This document shows, piece by piece, positions 33,279-42,748 of a stretch of DNA of 64,000 nt. Positions within the stretch are counted from its first letter, which is position 1, and every line of letters begins with the position of its first letter. The translations under genes were made by a program, and so were the position numbers. The stretch is from RI-106 sp964496875. Lineage in GTDB: Bacteria > Cyanobacteriota > Vampirovibrionia > Obscuribacterales > Obscuribacteraceae. The notes below the pieces were generated by a model, which was not told where the DNA came from, did not search any database, and saw nothing but the letters and a program-made list of their open reading frames with translations. The stretch covers positions 49,920 through 113,919 of the forward strand of contig CAZCBH010000008.1 of NCBI GenBank assembly GCA_964496875.1, read 5' to 3'.

Positions 33279-35375
33279 ATGTCGAAAAAGATTCTGGTTC
33301 TAGATCCCGATCAAGATTTCAGGAAGCTGATCTCTCCGGTTTTCGAAAGCCGCGGTCATAGTGTATTTCAAGAAGAGAATTGCGACTCGTCCTTGCAGCT
33401 CTTGAAAAACGAACCGATAGACCTGGTGCTTGTCGGTTCACCGCTTATTGGAACCAGTGCCGAAAGCTGGATAGAGAAAGCAAGAGCAATAAAAGAATCG
33501 GTCCCCATAGTGTTTATCGCCGGGGACAAGACCGAGCTGAAAGAGATGAAATCCCGGCTGGATGCCTACAAGCTCGATCTCGTATCGAGCAAACCTTTGA
33601 TCCCATTCATCTTCGGCGCCCGGGTCGAATGCGTGCTGGAAGGCGATGTCAATTCGGAAGCCCAGCAACAGAAACTCAAGAACTTCGAGAAGATGTTCAT
33701 GGCGCTGGTTTCAAAATATGCCAGGGTTCTGCCCGAGAAACTGGCAGAGCTGGCCAAGGCCATAGAGGCGGCCAAAGCGGAGCCGGGCAATCTTACTCTT
33801 CTCGATGAGGTCAAAGGTCTCGCCCACAAAATGAAAGGCACCGGCGGATCGCTCGGATTTAGAAAAGTGGGCGAACACATGGCTTTCATCGAAGATTCCA
33901 CTATGGCCATGAAAGAGATGGCCGAGGACGAAAGGGGTCATGTCTGGCACCAGATAGACCGCTGCCTGGTCGACGCCCAGATGGATGGCGAGCAGGAAGC
34001 CCGGGAAGTTATCGATGTTGTCCACGCCGATGATGACGCCGAGAAAAAAGAACAAACCGCTGATTCTGCGCAGACCGAAAACGAAAAAGAACAACCGGCC
34101 ATGGCCAGGATCATGGTCGTGGACAAAGACGAAGACTTCCTGAAAGTGGTAGAAGAACTGGGGCGCGAATCGGCGGTAGAGGTGGTGCGCGCCCAGACCG
34201 CCCCCGAAGCCCTGGACAAAGCGGCTCAATATCCTCTCGATGCCGCCCTCATAAACATAGTCACAGAAAAATCTCAAGAAGGCTTCAAGCTGGCGATGGA
34301 GATTCGCTCGCTGCCCGGTAATCATAACCTGCCCCTGGCTTTCATCTCCGGTGCCGACGACCGCATGCAGGACGAGACCGAAGGCACCCATGCCGGTGCT
34401 TCGCTTTATTTAAATAAACCATTCAAACCGGACTCCCTGGAAAAAGCGGTGGAACATCTAGTCGCTATCCGCCAGGGAGGCAGACCTCGAATTCTCATCA
34501 CCGACGACGATGAGTTTTTCGCCAATACCATCGCCCTGGTGCTCAGAAACGAAGGCATGATCGTAAAAACCCTCAACGACCCTGCCCAGATCCTGGACAC
34601 TATGCAGGAATTCCCGCCGGATATGCTCCTGCTCGATGTGATGATGCCCGGCATAACCGGCTTCGATGTCTGTCGCAAGCTCAGAAAAGTACCCAGATGG
34701 CGAGATCTTCCCATTATCTTCCTCACCGGCCAGACCGGAGTGGAAGCAAGGGTGGAAGCCTTCAGATGCGGTGGCGATGATTATCTGCCCAAACCGGTGG
34801 TCAATGAAGAGTTGCTCACCCGGGTCAAGGTCCGTATAGATCGTGCCGCCATGCTCAGAGAACGCTCGGATAAAGATACCATCACCGGTCTGCTTCTAAG
34901 ACGGGCATTTTCCGAGCAACTATCGGCGATACTGGCCGAGTCGGAGAGGATCAAGTGCAATTTTTCAATCTGTCTTCTTGATGTCGATCACTTCAAGAAA
35001 GTGAACGACACTCACGGACATCTGGCCGGCGACAGGGTTCTGGCCGGGCTTGGACAACTGCTTTCCAAACGTTTTCGAGTGGATGATATTCGCGGCCGCT
35101 GGGGGGGAGAAGAGTTTATTCTTGCTTTCCGGCGAGAGACCAAAGAGCGCATTCATAAAGCCGTAGACAGGGTACTGGAAGAGTTTCGGGGCATGGAGTT
35201 CGAATCGGATTCGGGTGTGAGCTTCAAATGCAGCTTCTCCGGAGGACTGGCCACCTATCCCGATGACGGAGAGACTATCTTCGACCTCATACATAGCGCC
35301 GACCAGAGGCTGTACATCGCCAAGGAGCGCGGTCGCAATCAGATTGTCCTGGGCGAAGAAGTACCGGCCAAATAA
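33279..35375 (+). CDS. REC-HPt-REC-REC-GGDEF response regulator (diguanylate cyclase)
   Basis: A 698-residue cytoplasmic signalling protein. Domain order: degenerate REC1 (1-115, acceptor position reads LVLVGSP), HPt with His183 in AHKMKGTGGSLGF, degenerate REC2 (~277-395, acceptor position reads LINIV), intact REC3 (~403-520, Asp453 in LLLDVMMPG) and GGDEF (~530-690). The active site is GGEEF (609-613), and an intact product-inhibition I-site RVDD (600-603) lies exactly five residues before it. It should make cyclic di-GMP under control of phosphorylation at Asp453 and feedback. Co-transcribed with paralogue B just upstream, a potential receptor. A terminator follows. Confidence 0.93.
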   Translation: MSKKILVLDPDQDFRKLISPVFESRGHSVFQEENCDSSLQLLKNEPIDLVLVGSPLIGTSAESWIEKARAIKESVPIVFIAGDKTELKEMKSRLDAYKLDLVSSKPLIPFIFGARVECVLEGDVNSEAQQQKLKNFEKMFMALVSKYARVLPEKLAELAKAIEAAKAEPGNLTLLDEVKGLAHKMKGTGGSLGFRKVGEHMAFIEDSTMAMKEMAEDERGHVWHQIDRCLVDAQMDGEQEAREVIDVVHADDDAEKKEQTADSAQTENEKEQPAMARIMVVDKDEDFLKVVEELGRESAVEVVRAQTAPEALDKAAQYPLDAALINIVTEKSQEGFKLAMEIRSLPGNHNLPLAFISGADDRMQDETEGTHAGASLYLNKPFKPDSLEKAVEHLVAIRQGGRPRILITDDDEFFANTIALVLRNEGMIVKTLNDPAQILDTMQEFPPDMLLLDVMMPGITGFDVCRKLRKVPRWRDLPIIFLTGQTGVEARVEAFRCGGDDYLPKPVVNEELLTRVKVRIDRAAMLRERSDKDTITGLLLRRAFSEQLSAILAESERIKCNFSICLLDVDHFKKVNDTHGHLAGDRVLAGLGQLLSKRFRVDDIRGRWGGEEFILAFRRETKERIHKAVDRVLEEFRGMEFESDSGVSFKCSFSGGLATYPDDGETIFDLIHSADQRLYIAKERGRNQIVLGEEVPAK

Positions 35376-35382
35376 AAAAATC

Positions 35383-35411
35383 GGGCTCCTTTTCAGGAGC
35401 CCTTCTCTTTT
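35383..35411 (+). terminator. Rho-independent terminator after the GGDEF gene
   Basis: GGGCTCCT (35383-35390), loop TTTC, AGGAGCCC (35395-35402), a perfect 8-bp GC-rich stem followed by TTCTCTTTT. It also has A-rich sequence on the other side, so it may serve the convergent TPR gene too. Confidence 0.85.
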
Positions 35412-35415
35412 ATGT

Positions 35416-35991
35416 TTACCAGTCGTCGTCGTCATCCTCGGAAGCTTTGGCGGCAGCTTGTTTCCGCTCTTCCAATTTCTTCTTGTACTGCTCTTGTTTC
35501 TTCTTGTATATCTCGCGTTGCTTCTGGTAAGCCATGTACTTATACGCATCTTCGTAGGTCTTCTTGTACTTCTCGCCCCCGGGGCAGCCGGCAGCCTGAC
35601 GCAACCACTTGCAGCCTTCCTCATAATTCTTCATTTGAATATAAGTAGTTCCGAGCGCTCCCGAGATATCGGCATTGGTAGGATCCATTTCGGCGGCTTT
35701 CTTGAGATGGGTGATGGACTGACCTTTGTTGCCGAAACGCGATAGAAACAGACCATACTCATAACGAAGCTTGGAATCATCCGGTTGCAACCCTATAAGA
35801 ATTGGATATTCCCTCAGACAGTCGTCCTTTCGCTTCTGGGCGATGTAGATATTGAGGAGACTGCGATGAATAGTCGCCTTCCTCTGCTGGACCGTGGCCG
35901 AATCCACCTTGGGCACCGCCAGCGATGGCGCGGCGAAAATAGACATAATGAATGTCATCGCCAGCATCATTCCGAAAAGTTTCTTCAACAT
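35416..35991 (-). CDS. Exported small TPR protein
   Basis: A 191-residue protein with a signal peptide (MLKKLFGMMLAMTFIMSIFAAPSLA). About three TPR units follow (for example IHRSLLNIYIAQKRKDDCLR and GQSITHLKKAAEMDPTNADISG), then a Lys/Gln-rich coiled coil (~150-180) and the acidic tail EDDDDDW. It follows the larger exported protein at 36002 by 10 nt and is probably its operon partner. Role unknown; periplasmic scaffold likely. Confidence 0.83.
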   Translation of the reverse strand: MLKKLFGMMLAMTFIMSIFAAPSLAVPKVDSATVQQRKATIHRSLLNIYIAQKRKDDCLREYPILIGLQPDDSKLRYEYGLFLSRFGNKGQSITHLKKAAEMDPTNADISGALGTTYIQMKNYEEGCKWLRQAAGCPGGEKYKKTYEDAYKYMAYQKQREIYKKKQEQYKKKLEERKQAAAKASEDDDDDW

Positions 35992-36001
35992 AGCAATTCC
36001 T

Positions 36002-37018
36002 TTACCTGGTCTGACCTTTGTGCTGTTCGAGAATTCTCAAGACTTTGTCATAATTGTCTTCATTGTATTCGAGCCTGCCGTAAGAGCCGTGATAGGTCTC
36101 GAACTGCCCATCCACCGGAATAGCGTTGGGGATGAAGATAATCCACTTGCTGCCCTTAGCCGGCATCATCTCTTTCTCGTCGAACTTCCATCCTTCCGGC
36201 TTCGGTTTATTGGTCTTGTCATGAAACTCGTACCGAATCGGTAGAGCCTTGTTCATGTCGTGACCTTTCAAGCTCTCTTCAATCCGGTAGAGTGCTTTAG
36301 GCGGATTATAGAAGGTGACCATGCCGTCCTTTTCATAACCTTTGTACTCGGCTATGACAATACATTCGGAGCGCAGATAAGCGGCGTTCATGTTGAGGGC
36401 CGTATCGGAAGTCTGGGGGTCGGCCATTTGCTGGGTGACTTTATCCCGTTTGGGAACCGGCGCAATCACCTTGTATTTAGGTACGACAATTTTGCCCACA
36501 TGTTTTTGCTTGATGATGATACTCTTCATCATCAATTTCTTTAGCTGTTTTTCAACGATGGAAGGCTCTTCTACCTTAGCCAGAGCGGCTTTCAAAACCG
36601 GCTCCGCCTCACTGTATTTGTTCATGTGATAGAGGCACTCACCGTACTCCAGCGGCATCTCGGCTCTATACTTGGGATTGTGTTGAAAGAGTTGCTCGAG
36701 GGCAAGGGCGACTTCAGGCCACTGCTGCATCTTGCGGCTTGCTTCGTAGAGCCCGAAATAAAAATCATCCTCTTTTGGATCCATGCCTATAAGTGCCTTA
36801 TAGTGCATCTGTGCTTCGCCATACTGTCCCTGCTTCATCGCCGTGGCGGCAGCATGGGCTTTTCTTGAGATCAAGATAGAGCCATACATCCCGACATCAT
36901 CTGTCTCGAGGGCACAGAGCCCGGGAACGGCAACGGTGCCAATCAGACTGAAAGCTATCGGCAAAGCCAAAAACTTCAATCTCCGCAAGAAATTCGCATC
37001 GGGGGTAGTCATTATCAA
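36002..37018 (-). CDS. Exported TPR-containing protein
   Basis: A 338-residue protein with a signal peptide (about 1-35, LKFLALPIAFSLIGTVAVPGLCA). The N-terminal half has TPR-like helices (AATAMKQGQYGEAQMHYKAL; CLYHMNKYSEAEPVLKAAL). The C-terminal half (~200-338) is beta-rich (SECIVIAEYKGYEKDGMVTFY; GSKWIIFIPNAIPVDGQF), with a layout reminiscent of small secreted beta domains. Met3 is an equally possible start. It is followed 10 nt later by another TPR gene, so both are likely one operon. Function unknown. Confidence 0.8.
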   Translation of the reverse strand: MIMTTPDANFLRRLKFLALPIAFSLIGTVAVPGLCALETDDVGMYGSILISRKAHAAATAMKQGQYGEAQMHYKALIGMDPKEDDFYFGLYEASRKMQQWPEVALALEQLFQHNPKYRAEMPLEYGECLYHMNKYSEAEPVLKAALAKVEEPSIVEKQLKKLMMKSIIIKQKHVGKIVVPKYKVIAPVPKRDKVTQQMADPQTSDTALNMNAAYLRSECIVIAEYKGYEKDGMVTFYNPPKALYRIEESLKGHDMNKALPIRYEFHDKTNKPKPEGWKFDEKEMMPAKGSKWIIFIPNAIPVDGQFETYHGSYGRLEYNEDNYDKVLRILEQHKGQTR

Positions 37019-37230
37019 TCAGCTCCTTCCCAAGCCGGGGGACAAGGTCGCATTCAACGTCCAAATGCCTTTTTCCACGTTGGGCACCGGAACTGGCACC
37101 CGAGACGTTAAATAACTGTCAATTGTTGCAGGAATTATCTTAAATCCCAGCGGGTTACACTCTTTTTGCACCCAAGAATTTATGCCATTGAAGGCATTAT
37201 AGATCGCGTTTTCGATTTATGTGACCTTGA

Positions 37231-39054
37231 CTATAGACCCCCCGGCCCATATCCCCCGGCGCCGAAACCACTTCCTGAACCAGATTCCTGTGATAACGGC
37301 AACTTGAAAGCGGTGGGAGCCGGCGGCGGGCTGGCGACCAGATCGGATTGCATGGTCCTCACACAGGCTCCAAGTTCCAGCACAAAAGCTCGGGCATCGA
37401 AAGACCTGCCCGCCTCGTCCTCAGCCTGAGCTCCGAAATAATCCAGGGGTTCGTACCAGGAAGGAGGCTCTTTTAATATAGAGCTGAAACAGGTCGCCCA
37501 TCTATCCTCCAGACCAAGAACCATGGCATAAGGAAGAACACGACCGAACAGATTGGGCTCCGCTTTTGCCATCGCCTCGATCTCGTCCAGGTTGGCATCG
37601 AGAAGGAACGCGGTGAGAGACTGAATACGACTGACAGCAAGACAACCTTTATGGGTGCGGCTGGGCATATACGGCGCCAGAGCCGCCGAAATACCGGCGG
37701 ACAGAAGCAACCCGACCGCCCAGCCCACCACCGAACTCACCTCGGAAGCAAGAAAGAGAAGCATGGCTCCTACAATAAGAAGGATGAGGGCAAGAGAATA
37801 GTAGACTTTTCTCTCTTCGTGGGGGTTGGTCTGGAAATAACCATCCTGGACAAGACTTTCATAGATACTCGACCGAATCACAGGGATGCGGCTCTGGAAT
37901 TGAAACTTTAGATCCCCCAGAAAGACCGAATCGTCCAGACGTCCCCCTTGCTCTCGTTCGGATCCGAACATACCACGCAGGAACTCCTGCTCGAAGCGCA
38001 GAAGAGATCCGCCTTCGGCGCTGGGCTCGCATCGGATAAATTGAATACTCGGTCCTTCGAAACCGTAGGGATCTTCCCTGGAGAGTTGCTTGATTCTGAG
38101 ATGGCCACGGTGACAGAGATCGAGCACAGTGGCGACGATATCATGCATATCGCAGCGCTCATCGATAACCGTTCCAAGCTGAGCAGGGCGCAGTTCCTCG
38201 AGCAGATCGGGAGAGGTCCAGTCGGAAAGGGCACCGCTATCAGAAAGATGGGGATCCCTGCCGAACTTCCAGAAGATGGCACCAAGGGCGAAGGCTGTGA
38301 AAGCAGGAATAACAAAAGCAGGCCACCAGTCCTCCAGCCACCAGAGCAAACTCAGCTTGTTGTCGGGTTTTCGGATCGAACCTTCTGGGAATCCTACTCT
38401 GGTCATAAAATGATCGCCCGGTCTGAGCCAACTGGATGATAAGACAACCCCGTCTTCGTTCAATCGGCTTTCACCGGTCTCTTTCTCTCCCCGCCTGCCA
38501 GAGTAGCTCTCGAACCGGATACTGGTGCTGGCAACCCCTTCCGGTGGATGGACCGTACAGGTGGCTCGGGCGATGGGCACATGCCAGTCGTGCCCGGTGA
38601 CGTTCCAGACAATCTCCGGAGTACCGTCAAAGAAATTGACCCCATGCCGCACTCGATACTGGACAGTGATCAGATGGCGGCCTTTCATAGTATAGCCAGG
38701 CGACCCGATGCGAATATTCACTTTCTCGCCGGAGATAAGCTTCTGGACTTCATAAGGAGTGCCGCGTTCATCGATAACTTTGTCGAGCTTCAAATCGATT
38801 CGATAATCATCATGACCACGAGTGTAGAGGATAGGAATAACCCGGTGAATTCCATGGCGTTCCACATCACCGAAGTCATAGTCTATTTTCTCGGTGACAA
38901 GGAAGGAAGAATCTTTGAAGGTCTTGATATCGACATCGAAAGAGCGAATCTCTTCCGCTTCTGCCGCGGCTGCAAAAAGAAAAGAGAGAAGAGAAAGGAG
39001 AGCAAATACGGGAAACAACCAATTCGATTCTAATCGTCTTCTTTTGCGAATCAT
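37231..39054 (-). CDS. DUF2207 family membrane protein
   Basis: A 607-residue protein with a signal sequence (to about residue 34). An exported DUF2207 domain follows (~35-225; VTEKIDYDFGDVERHGIHRVIP is a hallmark), then a membrane helix (~243-262), a cytoplasmic wing-like region (~290-400), two more helices (~415-455), a further cytoplasmic part and a Gly-rich tail (GSGSGFGAGGYGPGG). The family is widespread in bacteria and of unknown function. The C-terminus is typical, as many members end in a glycine-rich stretch. The gene is divergent from the symporter at 39121. Confidence 0.9.
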   Translation of the reverse strand: MIRKRRRLESNWLFPVFALLSLLSFLFAAAAEAEEIRSFDVDIKTFKDSSFLVTEKIDYDFGDVERHGIHRVIPILYTRGHDDYRIDLKLDKVIDERGTPYEVQKLISGEKVNIRIGSPGYTMKGRHLITVQYRVRHGVNFFDGTPEIVWNVTGHDWHVPIARATCTVHPPEGVASTSIRFESYSGRRGEKETGESRLNEDGVVLSSSWLRPGDHFMTRVGFPEGSIRKPDNKLSLLWWLEDWWPAFVIPAFTAFALGAIFWKFGRDPHLSDSGALSDWTSPDLLEELRPAQLGTVIDERCDMHDIVATVLDLCHRGHLRIKQLSREDPYGFEGPSIQFIRCEPSAEGGSLLRFEQEFLRGMFGSEREQGGRLDDSVFLGDLKFQFQSRIPVIRSSIYESLVQDGYFQTNPHEERKVYYSLALILLIVGAMLLFLASEVSSVVGWAVGLLLSAGISAALAPYMPSRTHKGCLAVSRIQSLTAFLLDANLDEIEAMAKAEPNLFGRVLPYAMVLGLEDRWATCFSSILKEPPSWYEPLDYFGAQAEDEAGRSFDARAFVLELGACVRTMQSDLVASPPPAPTAFKLPLSQESGSGSGFGAGGYGPGGL

Positions 39055-39120
39055 GTAATTCGAGATATTCTCCGGGACAAGAAAAAAAAATTCCAGTGTA
39101 TTAGACTAGCACAGAAAGTC

Positions 39121-41103
39121 ATGAATCTAATAGATGTGATAATTCTGCTAGCTTTCCTCGCGCACGCCCTGAGCGCGGGCTTCCGGGCAAAAGACCAGGC
39201 CTCGGAAAATCTCGAGGAATATTTCCTGGCCGGTCGCTCTTTAAAAGGATGGCAAGCCGGTCTCAGCATGGCCGCCACCCAGTTTGCCGCCGACACTCCG
39301 CTTCTGGTCACCGGTCTTATCGCCACCGCCGGCATCTTCTCTTTGTGGAGGATGTGGATCTACGCTGTCGCATTTTTGTTGATGGGCTTTGTTCTGGCTC
39401 CGTCCTGGCGGCGCTCCATGGTTATCACCGATGCCGAGTTGACTGAAATCCGCTACGGCAGAAAACCGGCAGCGGTTCTGCGTGGTATCAAAGCCTTGTA
39501 CGCAGGCACGCTTCTCAATTGCATCGGGCTGGCCATAGTGCTGCTTGCCGCAACGCGCATAGCCGAGCCCTTTTTGTTCTGGGACCAGTGGCTGCCCGGC
39601 TGGTTTTTCTTACCGATAGAAAATCTGGTCGAAGCGATGGGCACACCCCTTACCATCAGTACGGATGCGGAACAGATCTGGAAGAAGTCCACCAACAACT
39701 TCATCTCCATTCTGGTCATCGCCCTGACCAGTACACTGTATTCAACCACCGGCGGTTTGAGATCTGTGGTAGCCACGGATGTGGTTCAATTCGCCATCGG
39801 TTTGATCGGCTCCCTGGTCTATGCTTTTTTTATAATAGCCACCATAGGCGGTCTGCCGGAGCTGTTCAACGCTCTATCCGGACAGATGCAAGATGGTGGT
39901 CCCGGCGGTATCACCATCGATCAACTGCTCGCCTTCTCTCCCAGTCAGGCGAAAGATATGGGTCTGATTCTTCTAACGGTCATAGGCATACAATGGCTCA
40001 CCCAGATGAATTCGGACGGTAGCGGCTATCTGGCCCAACGCACAATGGCGTGCAGATCGGATAGAGACGCCAAGCTAGCCTCGATCGTATTCGTCTTCGC
40101 CCAGCTTCTACTCCGGGGGCTGACCTGGCTACCTATCGCCCTGGGACTGCTGGTGCTCTTTCCGCCTGATCCTGCGCTCAGTGGCGACATGATCCGCGCC
40201 GAGCGAGAGACCACATTTGTGCGGGGCATAGTAGAGCTGCTGCCACCAGGAGCAAGAGGGTTGATGATGGTCGGCATGCTGGCTGCCCTTGCTTCCACCA
40301 TCGACACCCACCTGAACTGGGGCAGCTCTTATTGGACAAACGATATCTATAAACGCTTCATTGCCGGGTCTATTTTAAAACGAGAACCGTCTGCTCGATC
40401 GCTTGTATGGGTCGCGCGGGGCTCGAATATCGTCATCTTGTCAATAGCCATCTTCGTGATGACAAAGCTCTCTTCCATTCAAGATGCCTGGAAACAGAGC
40501 CTCCTGTTCGGAGCCGGTATAGGCATCGTTCTGGTTTTGCGCTGGCTCTGGTGGCGCATCAATGTCTGGGCGGAAATAGCCTGTATGGTGGTCTCTATCT
40601 TGATGGTGCCGGTTCTTCTTGTCACCATGCCGGACTCCCAGGGCTCTGTCGAAGGCTTGAGGATTCTCATTCTGGTAGGAATTTCTCTGACGATAGCGAT
40701 ACTGGTATCGTATCTGGCACCATCAGAATCGATGGACAGACTGGTGGAATTTTACACCCGGGTTAAACCGCCAGGCTTCTGGGCGCCCGTAGCGATTCAG
40801 GCCGGTCTCGACCCGGAAGAACCACGCCGCAGACTGCTCCGGGCAGGCACCGCCACCGCCGTCGCCAGCTTCTCTTTCTTCTGTCTTCTAGCCGGCATAG
40901 GCTCCTGGATCTGCAATAGCCCCAGCCCGGTTTGGCTTCCGGATCGGCCCCTGTGGATAATCGGTCTTATCTCCCTGTCCGTCGCCCTGTTACCGGTCTG
41001 GTGGAGACTTGCTTTTACTTCGGAAGAGCCTGAATCTTCTTCTCCAGTTCATTCGCCTGAAGGCCCTTACCCGTCTTCCGCAGAGCGACAAGAAGACTGT
41101 TGA
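39121..41103 (+). CDS. Sodium:solute symporter (SSF) family protein
   Basis: A 660-residue membrane protein with 13 or so helices. The N-terminal SSF features (EEYFLAGRSLKGWQAGLSMAATQFAADTPLL) and TLYSTTGGLRSVVATDVVQF are present. WGSSYWTNDIYKRF is the conserved cytoplasmic motif. The protein is longer than a minimal SSF carrier (about 500 residues) because of extra C-terminal helices and a polar tail. Substrate cannot be assigned. The last 89 nt overlap the 3' end of the convergent TPR lipoprotein gene. Confidence 0.92.
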   Translation: MNLIDVIILLAFLAHALSAGFRAKDQASENLEEYFLAGRSLKGWQAGLSMAATQFAADTPLLVTGLIATAGIFSLWRMWIYAVAFLLMGFVLAPSWRRSMVITDAELTEIRYGRKPAAVLRGIKALYAGTLLNCIGLAIVLLAATRIAEPFLFWDQWLPGWFFLPIENLVEAMGTPLTISTDAEQIWKKSTNNFISILVIALTSTLYSTTGGLRSVVATDVVQFAIGLIGSLVYAFFIIATIGGLPELFNALSGQMQDGGPGGITIDQLLAFSPSQAKDMGLILLTVIGIQWLTQMNSDGSGYLAQRTMACRSDRDAKLASIVFVFAQLLLRGLTWLPIALGLLVLFPPDPALSGDMIRAERETTFVRGIVELLPPGARGLMMVGMLAALASTIDTHLNWGSSYWTNDIYKRFIAGSILKREPSARSLVWVARGSNIVILSIAIFVMTKLSSIQDAWKQSLLFGAGIGIVLVLRWLWWRINVWAEIACMVVSILMVPVLLVTMPDSQGSVEGLRILILVGISLTIAILVSYLAPSESMDRLVEFYTRVKPPGFWAPVAIQAGLDPEEPRRRLLRAGTATAVASFSFFCLLAGIGSWICNSPSPVWLPDRPLWIIGLISLSVALLPVWWRLAFTSEEPESSSPVHSPEGPYPSSAERQEDC

Positions 41104-41806
41104 GACAGTCTTTGTAATCATCGCCTTTAGTATTGCCGCTCTCTTCCATCAAAGAGATAGCTGTTTTGTAGACCGGTGCCGCCTCTTCGTAGCGATACTG
41201 CTTAGAGAGAATGCGACCGAGATTGCCGAGAGTGATAGACACTGTCGGGTGTTTTCTGCCGTATGCGCGAATAAAAAGTTTCTGAGACTTGGTAAGCAGG
41301 GGGACAGCCTGAGCGTACATCTCTTTCTCTTCGTATACCGAAGCGAGGTTATTGAGAATCATCGCTCGCCGCGCTTCTTGATGCGGCAGATTGTCGACCT
41401 GCCGTAAACTGACAAGAAAGAGCTGCTCGGCTCTATCCAGCTTGCCTGCTTTCAGAGCCTCGAGACCTTCTTTGTTGTTTACATCCACCGAGCGCCGCAA
41501 GAGAAGCATATTCTCTCTGGTCTGCTCTTCTGGTGTCCGGGTCGGCTTCGCCTCGCTACTAACTTCTTTGCTCTGAGCCGATTCGGTCTTCTGGACCGGC
41601 TTATTCGCGTTGCAACCACATATAATACTGACCGCGCCAAGCGCAAGAGCCAAAGGGGTCAAGGGTCTGGACAAAATAAATTTCAACTTCAACAAAATCG
41701 CAAAACCATAAAACGCAGATCGAACTATAGCCCCTATCTTAACAGGAAGTGCGAAGCTTAAAAATGATCCCGGATCTGTCCTAAAATGAGGGCATTCGGT
41801 TGTCAT
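41015..41806 (-). CDS. TPR lipoprotein (kinesin-light-chain type)
   Basis: A protein of up to 263 residues. A hydrophobic segment ends in SIICGC, a likely lipoprotein site. About four 42-residue TPRs follow (for example ARRAMILNNLASVYEEKE and TVSITLGNLGRILSKQY). The ATG at 41806 gives an unusually long N-terminus of about 60 residues before the lipobox. A TTG near 41697 would give a normal signal, so the true start is uncertain. The 3' end runs 89 nt into the convergent symporter gene; both frames are well supported, making this a real overlap. Confidence 0.8.
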   Translation of the reverse strand: MTTECPHFRTDPGSFLSFALPVKIGAIVRSAFYGFAILLKLKFILSRPLTPLALALGAVSIICGCNANKPVQKTESAQSKEVSSEAKPTRTPEEQTRENMLLLRRSVDVNNKEGLEALKAGKLDRAEQLFLVSLRQVDNLPHQEARRAMILNNLASVYEEKEMYAQAVPLLTKSQKLFIRAYGRKHPTVSITLGNLGRILSKQYRYEEAAPVYKTAISLMEESGNTKGDDYKDCLNSLLVALRKTGKGLQANELEKKIQALPK

Positions 41807-41853
41807 GTAAAATATACTGAGATAGCTGTTTGCTTCAGGTCGAAGATATCAAA

Positions 41854-42732
41854 GTGAAAACAAAAAGATCCGCTCTCGACAAAATTCCTTTTTTCATAGC
41901 CGGTCTGTTTATTCTGGCTGCTCTCCTCAACCCGGAATTTCCAGTGCTGGCCTTTCCATATGGACCGCCGCCCACCATGGTCACCCCCACTAACCCGTTC
42001 ACTCCCCCGGTGGTCGTCCCCACTGATGTCGAGTCCGGTCTCTTTAATTTCCAGGGCAATGTGCCGAACTTCCTCAATCTCTCCAGTCCGGTTGCCCTCA
42101 ATGGCGTGCAACTGGTGGACGACAGCAGCTTTCCCCAGACATCAGAGCTGAAAGGACCGACAACGGGTATTTCGATTCGGCAGACCGAGGGCACCAACTA
42201 CGAGAAGATAGGCGACTATGTTATCAAGCTGGTTAAAGGAGAGATCCTCGTTTCAGTTAAACGCCCATCCGAAACCGCAATAGTCGAGACTCCATTCGGC
42301 AATATTTCAATTAGCGCCAACGGCGACGCCATTATCAAGCTGGTCGACGGCACCTTGAGAGTGATGAATCTCGACGGTCAAGGCCAGAGCATCAAAGCCC
42401 AGCTTGATAAAGGGCCTTTCGCCGGACCGGCGGACCCCACCCTCACCATTGCACCGGGTTACGAAGTGGTGGCCTCGGAGCAAACGCTCAGTCGGTCGCT
42501 CTTGCGACCCCGGGACGGCATCGCCAGAAGACATTTCAAAGTCCTGGAGAACGCACACCTGGCTATCTCAGAATTTTCGCTGGAGAGCGCTCTGAACGCC
42601 TCCGATGTAATTGCCGACCTGCGTCAGGCTAAAGACGGGGTCAAAGAGAGACGCATTCTCGGTGATATGTCCAAGATGGCTGCGGTGCTCAATCATTTGA
42701 ACGGCACCCAGGGATTCACCGTCGAAGAATAA
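41854..42732 (+). CDS. FecR-like exported protein, copy 1
   Basis: A 292-residue protein. An N-terminal signal or anchor (PFFIAGLFILAALLNPEFPVLA) is followed by a Pro/Thr-rich linker, a FecR-like beta-helical domain (~115-210, VIKLVKGEILVSVKRPSETAIVETPFG, DGTLRVMN) and a helical tail with LAISEFSLESALNASDV. The FecR fold often binds other proteins or peptidoglycan. I use the GTG at 41854; a TTG at 41830 would add 8 residues. The same tail occurs in the copy at 45143. The GT-C gene between them starts 16 nt later. Confidence 0.78.
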   Translation: MKTKRSALDKIPFFIAGLFILAALLNPEFPVLAFPYGPPPTMVTPTNPFTPPVVVPTDVESGLFNFQGNVPNFLNLSSPVALNGVQLVDDSSFPQTSELKGPTTGISIRQTEGTNYEKIGDYVIKLVKGEILVSVKRPSETAIVETPFGNISISANGDAIIKLVDGTLRVMNLDGQGQSIKAQLDKGPFAGPADPTLTIAPGYEVVASEQTLSRSLLRPRDGIARRHFKVLENAHLAISEFSLESALNASDVIADLRQAKDGVKERRILGDMSKMAAVLNHLNGTQGFTVEE

Positions 42733-42748
42733 AGAGAGATAAAGAGCC

